From: Brettanomyces bruxellensis
Taxonomy: Eukaryota; Ascomycota; Pichiomycetes; Pichiales; Pichiaceae
Length of the DNA: 64,000 nucleotides
Direction of reading: 5' to 3'
NCBI RefSeq assembly: GCF_011074885.1
Contig: NC_054689.1
Coordinates: forward strand, 2,418,001-2,482,000
The notes under the pieces were generated by a model. It searched no databases. It was not told the origin of the DNA and saw nothing but the letters and a program-made list of their open reading frames with translations. Every line of letters starts with the position of its first letter. The stretch's first letter is position 1. Positions 19,901-30,052 of this stretch are shown in pieces. Both the position numbers and the translations under genes were made by a program.

Positions 19901-21021
19901 AGAAAGAAACCAATGAGTACATTCATAATGTCAAATTAAACAAGGCACATAAATAATTTAAGATGCTCCATTAAATCTTCATTGATGAGTTCAAACATAG
20001 CAGAGTAAAATGGTATCACAGTATCAAAATAAGTATGACTGTTTGAAGCAGAAATAAGCCCGATAAGACTAGTAGGGCAAGAACTGAAATATATTTTGCA
20101 TGATGCGTTTGATAAACCTTTTTGTAAAAAGAGTTTTTCGAAGACTACCTACTCATTACATTACATATACTGCTTGAGAGAATTCATAGTATTCGTGGAT
20201 AAAAAAATTAAGTACATGACTATTAAGACTATTTGTGCAACTAAAAAAAATTGGATAGGAATGGAGCACTTTCTTCATACAGTAACCGCTTGAAGCTCTT
20301 ATCGTTGCACTGAGATAAAAACCAAAATAATAAATTCTTTTAACGAGGCTTAGTTTGTCAGGCTGCGGTAGCAAACATGCTTATAATAAACGTTGCTATT
20401 TATTTACCAGTTAACATTCCCCGCGAATATCCTTGCAGCATCGCAATCACATCGCGTTACTCTTCAAGTATCATTTTGAGTAAGCACTATTGTTGATTCA
20501 AGACAATGTTATAATAAGACTGGTGCTTTTCTCTAGCGTTACGATAAAAATACCTTAAACTTTTAATTTATCATTGCATTATCACTAAAGGCCACCCTTT
20601 CCCAAACAAATTGCTTAACGTTTCCACCATACTTCAAATCACCCATATGTTGTATATGATCATAACTTGCACGTTCCGAGATAATTAATCTGGATTGTTT
20701 ATATATGTCCATTCTAATATTTACTAAAAATTCTTTGTATTTTTCACTTTTTGGTGGATGCCATATTTATTTGTGTTGATCTTTCAAATTTTTTTCAATC
20801 ACTCGATCTCAAAGGAAAGATCTCCATGAATACTAAACAAATATCGTATCCGTCACAATACTATTATTTCCGCTTAAATTGAGCTTTTCTTTGTAGAATC
20901 TTCACAAATATAACACAGAGGTTGGAATCCTTTCACAGCAGTGTTCTGTTTCATATCACCACCAACAGGTAATCATTATCTTTCTCTCTATTTCATACCT
21001 CACTGCCATTTTTGCTCCATC

Positions 21022-22623
21022 ATGAAACTTGAAATATCGCTGCTAAAAATACTCCTAATTGCAGCACTTCCTATACTAGCTGAAGCATTTATACCAATAT
21101 TTCCAACATTCATTGAAGAGGACAAGAAATTCACCGTTTCTTCAAAACAGAAGGCTCCATCATCTTTCAAGGCTATAGATAGATCTAATGCACAAACCAG
21201 TTCCAAAAAAAAAACTTCATCTAGGAAGGAAAATTTATCATCCTCTAATGATTCACAGTCAATTTTTATAGGGGATGGGATTTCATATCTTTATAGTGAC
21301 GAAACAAATGAAGCTTTTTATGTGAATGCAGAAATAGGATCCTCTGCATACCCGTTGCTTCTCGATACCGGCAGTCCCTATTTATGGATTTATGGATCTA
21401 ACTGTACAGATGCTGCGTGTACAGGGAAGACATTGTACGTTGCAAGCGAAGCTTCCAGATCAAATCAAGGAACATTTGACCTAAATTATAACGAAGGGAA
21501 TGCATCTGGTACTATAAATTCGGATAATGTTACCGTGGCTGGTATCAAGGCCAATAATTTTTCGTTTGGTGTGGCTACAGACGTTCCTGATATTTTTCAA
21601 TCTTACAACTTCAGCGGTGTGTTGGGTTTGTCTGCGAATGGCACATCAAAGGTACAGCTAGAAAATATAGTAGAGTTTTTTGAATCTCAAAAGAGCATAT
21701 CACAGAATAAGTTTGCATTGTGTATGAAGAAGTACAATACGTCCACTGATGAAAATAACGCTGGCATTTTTGTCATTGGAAAAACTCATACAGAACTTTA
21801 CGAGGATCCACTATACACTGTACCAACAATTAAAGAATCATCTAATCACTGGGAAGTTGTAATAGACAGCATATACATCGACGCGTTTAAAGCAACCTTT
21901 GATTCGATGTCAATCAACAATACTAGGAGCAGAACATCAAGAATTGGACTTATTGATTCGGGAACCACTTCTATAATTCTAACACCCAAAGATGCGGTCA
22001 CTTTGCACTCATATTTTACAAATTCAGTCTCTGATGGAACACAGTATGCTATTTACTGCAATTCGACAATAAACATTGACCTAGAAATTGGAGGCCATAA
22101 TTGGACTATCAGCCCCGAAGAATATTTAGGAGAATCATATGCAGAGGATTCAGGCCTCTATGGATATTGTGTTAGCAATTTCCAGGGATCAGATGTGACA
22201 GAAGATGGTGCATGGATTTTGGGTAACCTTTTTCTCAGCCATTATTACGTTGAGTTTAATTATGCGAGCTCCGAAATCGGATTTGCAGAGAGAAATGACA
22301 ATATTGAAATAGAAAAATCATCCTCCACTCCAAATGTGAACGCCGAATCTGTTTCGGTCAGCAGTCCTTCTGGAACGTATCATTCGACTTCAACTACTTC
22401 AACGCTTTCATCCAATGCTTCATACTCAACTTTTAGCACAAAAGGTTCCAATAGTTCGAGTCTAACAAACAGCACTAGAGGATGCTCAACCAAACTTGAA
22501 ACAACTTCAAAAAGTAGTTCAGTTTCAAAAGCAGGAGCTGCAATTGGCGACAATTCATTTACCACTTGTTGTTCGCTGCTTGCCCTAGCACAACTTCTTT
22601 TAAGTGCCTGTTTCCTTCTATAA
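21022..22623 (+). CDS. GPI-anchored yapsin-like aspartyl protease
   Basis: A secretory aspartic protease of the pepsin fold, of the yapsin/Sap9-10 type that trims cell-wall and pro-proteins after basic residues. It has 533 residues from the first ATG (21022); the upstream frame has no ATG. A signal peptide covers about 1-22 (hydrophobic, ending AEAF). A Ser/Lys-rich propeptide with dibasic sites follows. The first catalytic motif is DTGS at Asp115 and the second DSGT at Asp312. The Ser/Thr-rich stalk at about 440-510 looks O-mannosylated. The C-terminus ends in a hydrophobic GPI-addition signal (LLALAQLLLSACFLL). Several N-X-S/T sites are present. Which YPS paralogue it matches cannot be decided. 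Confidence 0.9.
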   Translation: MKLEISLLKILLIAALPILAEAFIPIFPTFIEEDKKFTVSSKQKAPSSFKAIDRSNAQTSSKKKTSSRKENLSSSNDSQSIFIGDGISYLYSDETNEAFYVNAEIGSSAYPLLLDTGSPYLWIYGSNCTDAACTGKTLYVASEASRSNQGTFDLNYNEGNASGTINSDNVTVAGIKANNFSFGVATDVPDIFQSYNFSGVLGLSANGTSKVQLENIVEFFESQKSISQNKFALCMKKYNTSTDENNAGIFVIGKTHTELYEDPLYTVPTIKESSNHWEVVIDSIYIDAFKATFDSMSINNTRSRTSRIGLIDSGTTSIILTPKDAVTLHSYFTNSVSDGTQYAIYCNSTINIDLEIGGHNWTISPEEYLGESYAEDSGLYGYCVSNFQGSDVTEDGAWILGNLFLSHYYVEFNYASSEIGFAERNDNIEIEKSSSTPNVNAESVSVSSPSGTYHSTSTTSTLSSNASYSTFSTKGSNSSSLTNSTRGCSTKLETTSKSSSVSKAGAAIGDNSFTTCCSLLALAQLLLSACFLL

Positions 22624-23052
22624 TATTGTACGATCTTTTAGACTCCTTCGTTTATGTCTATGAATTTACGTTTTGAGTTATTCTTCGATTTTATCTTTGT
22701 GTACTTTCCCTACCGAATCTTGTATAAACTCGTTCGATTTTATCGCTTGTGTGCACAATGCAAATATTCAATTTTTCTTGTAAGAGGAATTAAGCTATGC
22801 TAGTCAATATGAAACAAAATATCTTAAACTTACATCTAAAAAAGAATGCAACTTTTGATCATATGTTACACAATTTGAATAATATGGCTCACATATTAGC
22901 CTGGTACATGTCAAAAAATGAGCAAGAAATATTAAACGGTAGAAAACAAAGATATATGTATGCATAGAAATGATAAACCAAAGCTGAATCAAGAAAAAAA
23001 CACGAAATGAATGTTAAAAATGCTTGTTAGCGTGGAAGTAAAGAATACAGAA
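22624..23052. other. Convergent 3' intergenic region (yapsin / VAN1)
   Basis: AT-rich shared terminator region with no gene or distinctive element seen. Confidence 0.5.
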
Positions 23053-24601
23053 TCAGTTATCATTATACTTTCCAAAACGACGTTTCTTCCTTTCCATCTG
23101 TGAAATCTTTTGAAGATCCTCTTGACTTGGTTCGTAGATATGCCATATAGTATAATGGGGAAGACCTGCAATTTTGAAGCCCATTTGCTTGGACATTTTA
23201 CCAAACGCTTCAGTTTCTGCATGATTTAGGAATGTGAAAGCAGGGAAGTTTGCGCCTCTCCTAAAAACCTCAGCCTTTGCCAGTATCGAAACACCTCCAA
23301 CACCGTCAAGACTCACAATTTCATTTGGATTTCCATTCGGATCCCTGATGTATGCCAAATGGGCTCTCCAGGTCGGATATTCAGCATACCCTTCTACAAT
23401 AACATCATCTTCATCAAGAGTTTTCGCAAGCTTAAGTGCCTCATCCGATTCAATCCACGAATTCAAGTCGTAAGGCTGCTCGTTACCCAAAAATGTTGGA
23501 AGTGGCCTCCAAACATTTGGAATCATAATATCAAAGTTTTTGGCAAACTTCATCATAAACTGTAGAACATCGCCGGGACATAACTCAATATCCACATCTC
23601 TCCAATAAACCCACGAGTGATATGGGCGCAATGCCGCGCTTAAAAGCCAATTTCTCGACCGGCCCATCAACTTTCGACGAATACCTTGTATTTTCACATC
23701 ATGCCTATCGCTGAAACCCTGTCCTATAGATTGACCAAAGTCTTTCTGATAGATTTCAATATTATGGAACGGCTTGGTGTAACCTTCATGGTATGGGGGC
23801 GAGAACGCATTTTTCACTTTCTTTATATAATCTTCCGGCATGTATCGCATATACAGATCTGTTGTACCATAGAATCCTTTAGACGTGACCTTATTGTCAT
23901 GCTCCTCAAGCATGGGAAGTAGTTCTTTTTCTTGAAGTGCGATCGAATACTTATACAACATTTCCAACGTCCGGTCCCCCTTGGTGCAGTCACTAACGAG
24001 AAACGCTACATCAATGAGCGAATGATCGTATGTCATGTTCATCATATTCCGGAACATCAAAGGAAGCATGTTTTCACAGTTTCTAAGTGGAATCAATAGA
24101 AGAACACGTTGTTCATTCTGTTCGGCCTTTATTTTGCCTTGGGACTTGCCCAAATCATATATATGAACTGAATCAGGCAAATCATCTTCATTTTTCGGTA
24201 GATCGGACATCTCATTACCATTTTTCAACTGAACCCCCGCATTATGGTTATTATTTATCAAAACTTGAGTAGATTTCTGCCCCATATTTTCCCCAAACGT
24301 CACAGAGTCAGCCTTGGATTTGCTTCCCGCCGGATCAGCTTCTGAAGAAGAAAAATACTTTCCTCCTAATATAATGTACACGAATAATATGATCGCACAT
24401 AAGATCGGCCCTATTTTCCTCCATTTGGACTGCTTGAAATTGGATTTTTTAGGCTTTAAGTCACCATAATCACTATAAGAAATGGAGTGTGCTGATGTTA
24501 GTAAAAAAAGAGGCTCAAAATGCGAATCTCTCTATAAAAGGTGCCTGAACTTACATTGGTAGTCTGGGCTTCGATCTGAAGCTCCATATGAAATGCTGCA
24601 T
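23053..24601 (-). CDS. VAN1: Van1, mannan polymerase I subunit (two exons)
   Basis: A Golgi alpha-1,6-mannosyltransferase that works with Mnn9 in mannan polymerase I and extends the backbone of N-linked mannan. Exons are 24601-24555 and 24472-23053 on the minus strand (488 residues). Exon 1 encodes MQHFIWSFRSKPRLP and the first two bases of an Ile codon. After a basic cytosolic tail comes one signal-anchor helix (ILCAIILFVYIILGG), a type II topology. The glycosyltransferase domain has VLLLIPLRNCENMLPLMF, FLVSDC, FGQSIGQGFSDRH, the metal-binding stretch YHSWVYWRDVDIELCPGD, NVWRPLPTFLGNEQPYDLNSW and HYTIWHIYEPS. Van1 rather than Anp1 or Mnn9 is indicated by the YMPEDYIKKV and FSPPYHEGY block. 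Confidence 0.93.
24473..24554 (-). other. VAN1: Spliceosomal intron of VAN1 (82 nt)
   Basis: On the minus strand: donor GTAAGT at 24554-24549, branch point TACTAAC at 24503-24497, acceptor TTATAG ending at 24473. It joins a 47-nt first exon that starts at the first ATG (24601) to the frame of the transferase. An earlier acceptor (CATCAG at about 24495-24490) would pair with a second ATG but lies only a few bases from the branch point, so it is less likely. Confidence 0.82.
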
Positions 24602-26146
24602 AATAAGATATGTAATTCTATAGGACTTCAGACACGATACTGATCAAACTGTTCTGATGAGAAGAAAATTCAAAAATATGTTAGCGTTTAGATCAAAAGT
24701 CCCACTTAGGCTGCGAAAAGATGAAAGGAATACAACTGTGGGCAGCTAATGAAGAAATAGAAGCCAATAAAAGAACGAACACAGTCTTGAAACTTCAACA
24801 ACATAAAACTACTCACATCAAAAAAGGAAGAATAAAAGTAAAATACGCAAGGTGGATAGATAGATCTGAACGTTATTCCTAAACAGAAAAGAATACTTAT
24901 TTTTCGGCAGGTACGTTCTTCCTTACTTCTTATTTTATTTTTTTAGAACCTATTTTAGGAGTAGACAAAATACAAGTACGATAAAAAAATTTGAGCGGTC
25001 TTAAAATGGCGAGCATCTCGGTGAAAAAAAAGAAAGAAAGCCATGAACATGTACAATGATGATAAAAATGAATAGAAATGAAAAGGGAGATGCAAACTAC
25101 TGAAAGAAACCAAGGAGAGAAATAAGCAATACGTAAAAGATCATAAACATTGATTTTAGCTTTCGTTATTTTTCTTTACATTTTTATCGGCCACTCTTTG
25201 GTAGAATGGTATATTAAATAGTAGTATATATAAATTTGAGAAGGTTAATCATGGTTGTACATCTCTTTTAATACAGGGGAAAAGGTAAAGACCGGCAGAT
25301 CTGGTAGGTGAAGAAGTATTGCTTATGGAAGCAAACAAAAAAAGCAAAATGAAAAATATATACACGAGTAATATAATATTTAAATTAGATAGGTATTATT
25401 AGACGCCGAGAAATAAGAGAGGTAGGAATTAAAACAATACATAAATTTCCGACGCTACGTACGCGGTTGAGAACCACAACTGGGAAAGAACAAAGAAGAA
25501 TGAGAGGGTAAAGTTACAGAATTCCTAAACAATCGAACTCTGAACGAATATATGAGAATCCTCGGAACAAAAAATAACAAAAAAAAGAATATGACGAAAG
25601 TCCAGGTAACTCATAAACTTTGCCTTATCATTAATTAACCTTACAATAAAGGTCCCAAATTGTGGATCACAGTATGGTATAAGAAGTATGCTTGCGCTTT
25701 GTATTTGACTTGTAGCTCACCCTGAATTAATTGCTTCGATGTGTACGAAATCCATACAATGTTTTGCTGTCTAGCGTTTTTATTATTGCTCTTTTTTTGC
25801 TCGATTCGACACACGTGCAAATCGGCACCCGCGGCAAGCAAGAAGTAGGGCTATTTTAAATTACACAGCATTCGAAACAATACAGAAGACTGCTGCAGAC
25901 ATAAAAAAAGCATTTAATTTCATACAACGGAGGACGATTGAACACACACCATATTACGTTTATCATGAATGTATTGCAGCCATCAAAAATGGAATAGAAA
26001 TGAAATTATTAGTTGGGAGAAAGTAAGCTCGCAAAAAAAAAAGACAGAATGCAAAATGTTTTATTGATGGTGATGCGACAATACTAAATGCATAGGGATA
26101 GCTGGGATAACGAAAATTGTCAAGGGCAGACGCTGAAAAGCAATAT
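24602..26146. other. VAN1 upstream region and PRM15 3' flank
   Basis: 1.5 kb, AT-rich and purine-rich on the plus strand (pyrimidine-rich on the VAN1 strand). Only short frames of biased composition. No RNA gene or repeat recognised. Confidence 0.45.
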
Positions 26147-28132
26147 TTAACATTGGCACACTTCACTTAAATCATTGAATCCCGGTCTGAACCATTTTCT
26201 TTTTAAAACTTCCCAAACGGCTTTTGCCAATTTCTTTGACCTGGCACCCCATTGACTTTTAGCCTCGATATAAACCTTTAATTTAGGCTCTGTTCCAGAA
26301 CCACGGGCGGTGAACCTGACCCTTTCATTCTCATTGGCACCTTGAAGTGTGCATGTAATCATTTGAGAAGACGGATCAATTGGAAGAACCGGTTGATGGT
26401 CCTTAGTACTTGAATCAAAGCCCACAGTAAGATCTCTCCAAGAAAGAACGGCATAATCTCCAATACGTCTTGGATACTGATCAAAAGCACTCTGCCTGAT
26501 CGTTTCATCGAAGATCTTTGGAATTATAGATTTGTCTGTTGTTCTGTAGTAACCATTACAAGAACTGTAAAAGCCAAACTTCTTATAGCCTTGATTCAAG
26601 ACGGAAGATATGCTTAACTCCTTATTTCTTAGCTCCTGATACATTTGCAAGAAAACAGCCAATGCAGAAATACCGTCCTTATCATGGGAAACAGAAAACA
26701 TAAATCCGATGGCCTCCTCAAATCCAAAAGGAACACTAAAACCCTCTTTCTCCAAGTCTATGGCCTTATTTCCGATCCACTTGAAGCCAGTCAAAGTTTC
26801 CTCATGGTGGAATCCCATTTTCTCCGCCACAGAAGCAATCATTTGGGATGACACAGTTGAATTCACCATGTACACTTTATCAAGCTCATCCTTTGAATAC
26901 TTCTTGGCGATGTAATAGGCAAAGAGGAAGCCAATCTCATTCCCTGTGAGTTGTTTCCATACACCTCTTTCCTTGACCGCCACAGAAAATCTGTCTGCAT
27001 CAGGGTCATTAGCAACCACCAACGAAATTCCGGCCTTTTCAGCGGTAGATATGGCTAAGTCTAGAGCACCTTTCTCTTCCGGGTTAGGAAAAGACACTGT
27101 TGGAAAATCTGGATCGGGATTCTTTTGCTCTGGAACCACAACTAAAAGTGGCTTCTTTCCATCATTATGATCCACTCCAGCTGAAGCCTTTTCGACAGAT
27201 TGTTGAGGATCTAGCTCTCCATTCTTTATGCTCGTCTCCTCGACAGCTGTTTCACCTTCATCACTTTTGGTTCCATCAGCAGCTGTTTCACACTCATCTT
27301 TTGATGCCTCATTGGTCTCAGCAGATTCTTCAATTCCATAATCATACTCATCTCCAAGTTGAGCAGTAATACGAGCAGCAAATTCATATCCAACACCATG
27401 CATTGGTGTGTAGACAGCCTGAAAGCCAGAAACAGGACCTGTGATAAGCTTCTCCTTTATTGCTTGAATATAGGACTCTACAACCTCCACCTTGCAGTAT
27501 TGAAGCTCTTCTTCATGCTCCTTAAATACAGACTCCGTATCCCACTTCTCATCCGTAAAGAATGGTTTCAAATTATGTATTATCGACTTCTGTATGCCCT
27601 TGTCATGTGGTGGGATTATTTGACATCCATTCTTCCAGTACACCTTGTATCCATTATCATCCTTTGGATTATGCGAAGAGGTAATCATAACACCGGCAGA
27701 AGCCTTAAAATGATCAACTGAGAATGGAACAACAGGTGTAGCAATCACGCCAGGACCAAGATAATACACTTTAAAGCCATAATGAAGAAAGGCTGCCGCA
27801 GTGAGATCCGCATACCTTTCGGAATGATACCTGTGGTCGTGCCCAATCACAACAGACAAGTCTTCATCTTTTCCGGCGCTTAAATCCAAAATGTACTTGG
27901 CTAAGCCCTGAGAAGCTTGAAGAATGGTAACATCATTTATGCGACTAAATCCTGCCTCCATTCGGGACCGTAAACCAGCTGTACCAAAAACAATCCTATT
28001 GGACAGTCTTTTATCAAGCTCCTCGTATTTTTGATCATCCACAAGCTTTTGAATTTCAGCTCTAGTGACCGGATCTACATCCACTCCAAGCCAGTCTTTT
28101 GCAAGTTTAAGCAACTTCTTATTCTCCAACAT
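26147..28132 (-). CDS. PRM15: Phosphoribomutase/phosphoglucomutase (Prm15/Pgm3 type)
   Basis: Interconverts ribose-1-phosphate and ribose-5-phosphate, with weaker glucose-phosphate activity, and salvages nucleoside sugar. It has 661 residues from the ATG at 28132. Alpha-D-phosphohexomutase signatures appear in order: FGTAGLRSRMEAGFSRIND near 50; phosphoserine loop ITSSHNPKDDNGYK with Ser153; metal loop NDPDADRFSVAV; sugar loop GFEEAIGF; phosphate loop ARGSGTEPKLKVYIE near 620. It is about 40 residues longer than yeast Prm15. An acidic low-complexity insertion (about residues 270-330, rich in Glu, Asp, Thr and Ala) between the second and third domains accounts for this. It lies downstream of, and co-directional to, no neighbour on its strand except VAN1. 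Confidence 0.93.
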   Translation of the reverse strand: MLENKKLLKLAKDWLGVDVDPVTRAEIQKLVDDQKYEELDKRLSNRIVFGTAGLRSRMEAGFSRINDVTILQASQGLAKYILDLSAGKDEDLSVVIGHDHRYHSERYADLTAAAFLHYGFKVYYLGPGVIATPVVPFSVDHFKASAGVMITSSHNPKDDNGYKVYWKNGCQIIPPHDKGIQKSIIHNLKPFFTDEKWDTESVFKEHEEELQYCKVEVVESYIQAIKEKLITGPVSGFQAVYTPMHGVGYEFAARITAQLGDEYDYGIEESAETNEASKDECETAADGTKSDEGETAVEETSIKNGELDPQQSVEKASAGVDHNDGKKPLLVVVPEQKNPDPDFPTVSFPNPEEKGALDLAISTAEKAGISLVVANDPDADRFSVAVKERGVWKQLTGNEIGFLFAYYIAKKYSKDELDKVYMVNSTVSSQMIASVAEKMGFHHEETLTGFKWIGNKAIDLEKEGFSVPFGFEEAIGFMFSVSHDKDGISALAVFLQMYQELRNKELSISSVLNQGYKKFGFYSSCNGYYRTTDKSIIPKIFDETIRQSAFDQYPRRIGDYAVLSWRDLTVGFDSSTKDHQPVLPIDPSSQMITCTLQGANENERVRFTARGSGTEPKLKVYIEAKSQWGARSKKLAKAVWEVLKRKWFRPGFNDLSEVCQC

Positions 28133-30052
28133 CTTCACTATCTAAACGAGTCTGATAGCACGCTTCTACATGAAAATTATAAAACTGCAGAGATAAACTG
28201 GAGTGCACCCTACCCAGATCAGTCGTAGCTGGAGAATTGGAGACAAAAATTTACCGCCTTTATCCAAATAGGAAACAACCACGGGTCCTAATCCACCAAT
28301 TTTTTTTCTTGCACCTGCCGAGAAGAGCCATATGGAAAAAAATCGAAAAAAAAAAAACAGTTAAGTGGAATTCATCTGAGTAGTATGGAATGCTGCATAT
28401 CTGAAGAAAAACAACAAGAAAATAATATCATATTACTATAAGACCTAAGAAAGGATTTTAAGTTTGATACATGCAACACTTGAAGAGCATTTCATAGTTC
28501 CTTTAAAAAATAAAATAAACGTCTTGCGGTAAGATACCCCGAAGCGATAAAAATTAAACATATGGCTACAAGTAAAGGGTGTGTCGTTCTCCGCAGATTG
28601 GAATGTTCAAGCGCAAAAAATAGACGATTGACGCGACAATATCATGGGTAAAAAGTTTAAGACCATCGTATTTCATAACATTTCCTAAAGTAGCTAAAAT
28701 GATGAGACGGGAAAAATGTACACGTAAACAATTAATATGAAACGGGAAAAACGCCTAAATTAAGACAATGAAAATTTAAAATTTCAAAAAAATGATCAAA
28801 AAAAATTTAGAAGGAAAAAAAAGTGATACCAGCCAACTCGTTGCTACATTGATCTACATTATTTAGAAATATGCTCATTTAAGCTCCGCCAATATATATA
28901 CACACTGATGTGGATTTGAGGTTAAAATTTTTGAATACAAAGGAAAACAACAATTATATTCAACAAACGGATAAACTCAAATTTAGCAATCCTGAATATA
29001 GTGTTGGTGTATTGAACATAAACTGACATTTTTGGTGCGGTTTCCAATCAAACGAAGATTACGAGTGTTCCGAGCCGTCACTGGATCATAGAACTTTTGG
29101 TAGATTTTTAGTATGAATATAACGAAGACCGTAAAATTCTGAAACACATGTGATCCATTGGATCTCATATTACTCCGATATTTCTGGATGAAAAAAATGC
29201 ATATTGTAATGTGACACACAAATTAAGAAAATTACAACGGAAAATAGGAATGGAAAATGAGCCAAGAATACCGCTTTATCCATGAAAGCGGGATAGGCTT
29301 TGCTTTATTATTCCATTCAACGGGTAGACAGCAATCACACGTAAGAAAAGAATGGGACTGGGGGTTTCAAAACTCGGGATTATTCATTTGGAAAGAGAAA
29401 AAAAGAGGAAGAAAGAAAATACAAAAAAAAAATAAGAATAAAAAAAAACTTCCCAATCGATAATAATAGAATGCATAAAACAAAATACCCATTGAAGTAA
29501 CCGGGGATAGTGCTTGCAAATTAGGTGCAGGACAGTGAGAATGAAAAAAAAAAAAGGGTTAGAGGGGGGGGGGAATTTTGACCAGAGAACAGAAATCAAG
29601 CAGCCGATTTCGACAAAGTTTTGGGAGCATGGGCAACGATATCCAATTGCTAAAGGCTTTTTACTTATTTCTAGATTCATTCCTATATCTTTACTTTAAT
29701 TTGTTTAAAGTAATAAACTCTTTTTTGAAGATTCAAGTTCATTGCTTGACTGATTGGGATTGATTCAAAAGGATCAGAGTAAAGTAAGGAGTCTGGAAAG
29801 GCAGACAGTCAAATCAAACTTTCTCTAAATTGATCGAACAAAATAAGAAATCAAGTACCTTTGGCGGTTGCTATAACGTTAGTATTTTGACATATTCTCA
29901 CCATCTACATCATTCGGCAAAACTCAATTCCATAATTGCAGTCAATTGACTATATCACTCATTTGCTTCACATCACACTCTTTCACATTTGGACTCGAAC
30001 CAACTCATTTTTTACCTCAAGTCGCAAATACAATAAACACTACAACTGCAAC
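28133..30052. promoter_or_regulatory. Long divergent intergenic region (PRM15 / AT-hook gene)
   Basis: 1.9 kb of AT-rich DNA with runs of A, including A12 followed by a G10 run at 29564-29573, which is unusual in this window. Long spacers like this are common upstream of yeast regulator genes. No gene recognised. Confidence 0.45.

Larger units (their letters stand above)
17766..21021. other. 3.3 kb AT-rich gene desert (contains one tRNA gene)
   Basis: The longest stretch here without protein genes. It holds tRNA-Arg at 18091-18163, inverted repeats at 18579-18610 and 19871-19900, and (AT)10 at 19761-19780. Frames up to 86 codons occur (for example 18951-19178 and 19398-19658), but their composition is what AT-rich random sequence gives. 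No LTR, transposase or gag/pol sequence was recognised. The right end is the yapsin promoter. Confidence 0.6.

Noticed and set aside
18951..20293. Three 65-86 codon frames in the gene desert
   Set aside because: Composition (Lys, Ile, Phe, Tyr) is that of random AT-rich sequence; no recognisable motif and no promoter context.
29936..30052. 39-codon in-frame extension of the AT-hook gene
   Set aside because: No ATG in it; the first ATG (30053) directly precedes the AT-hook.
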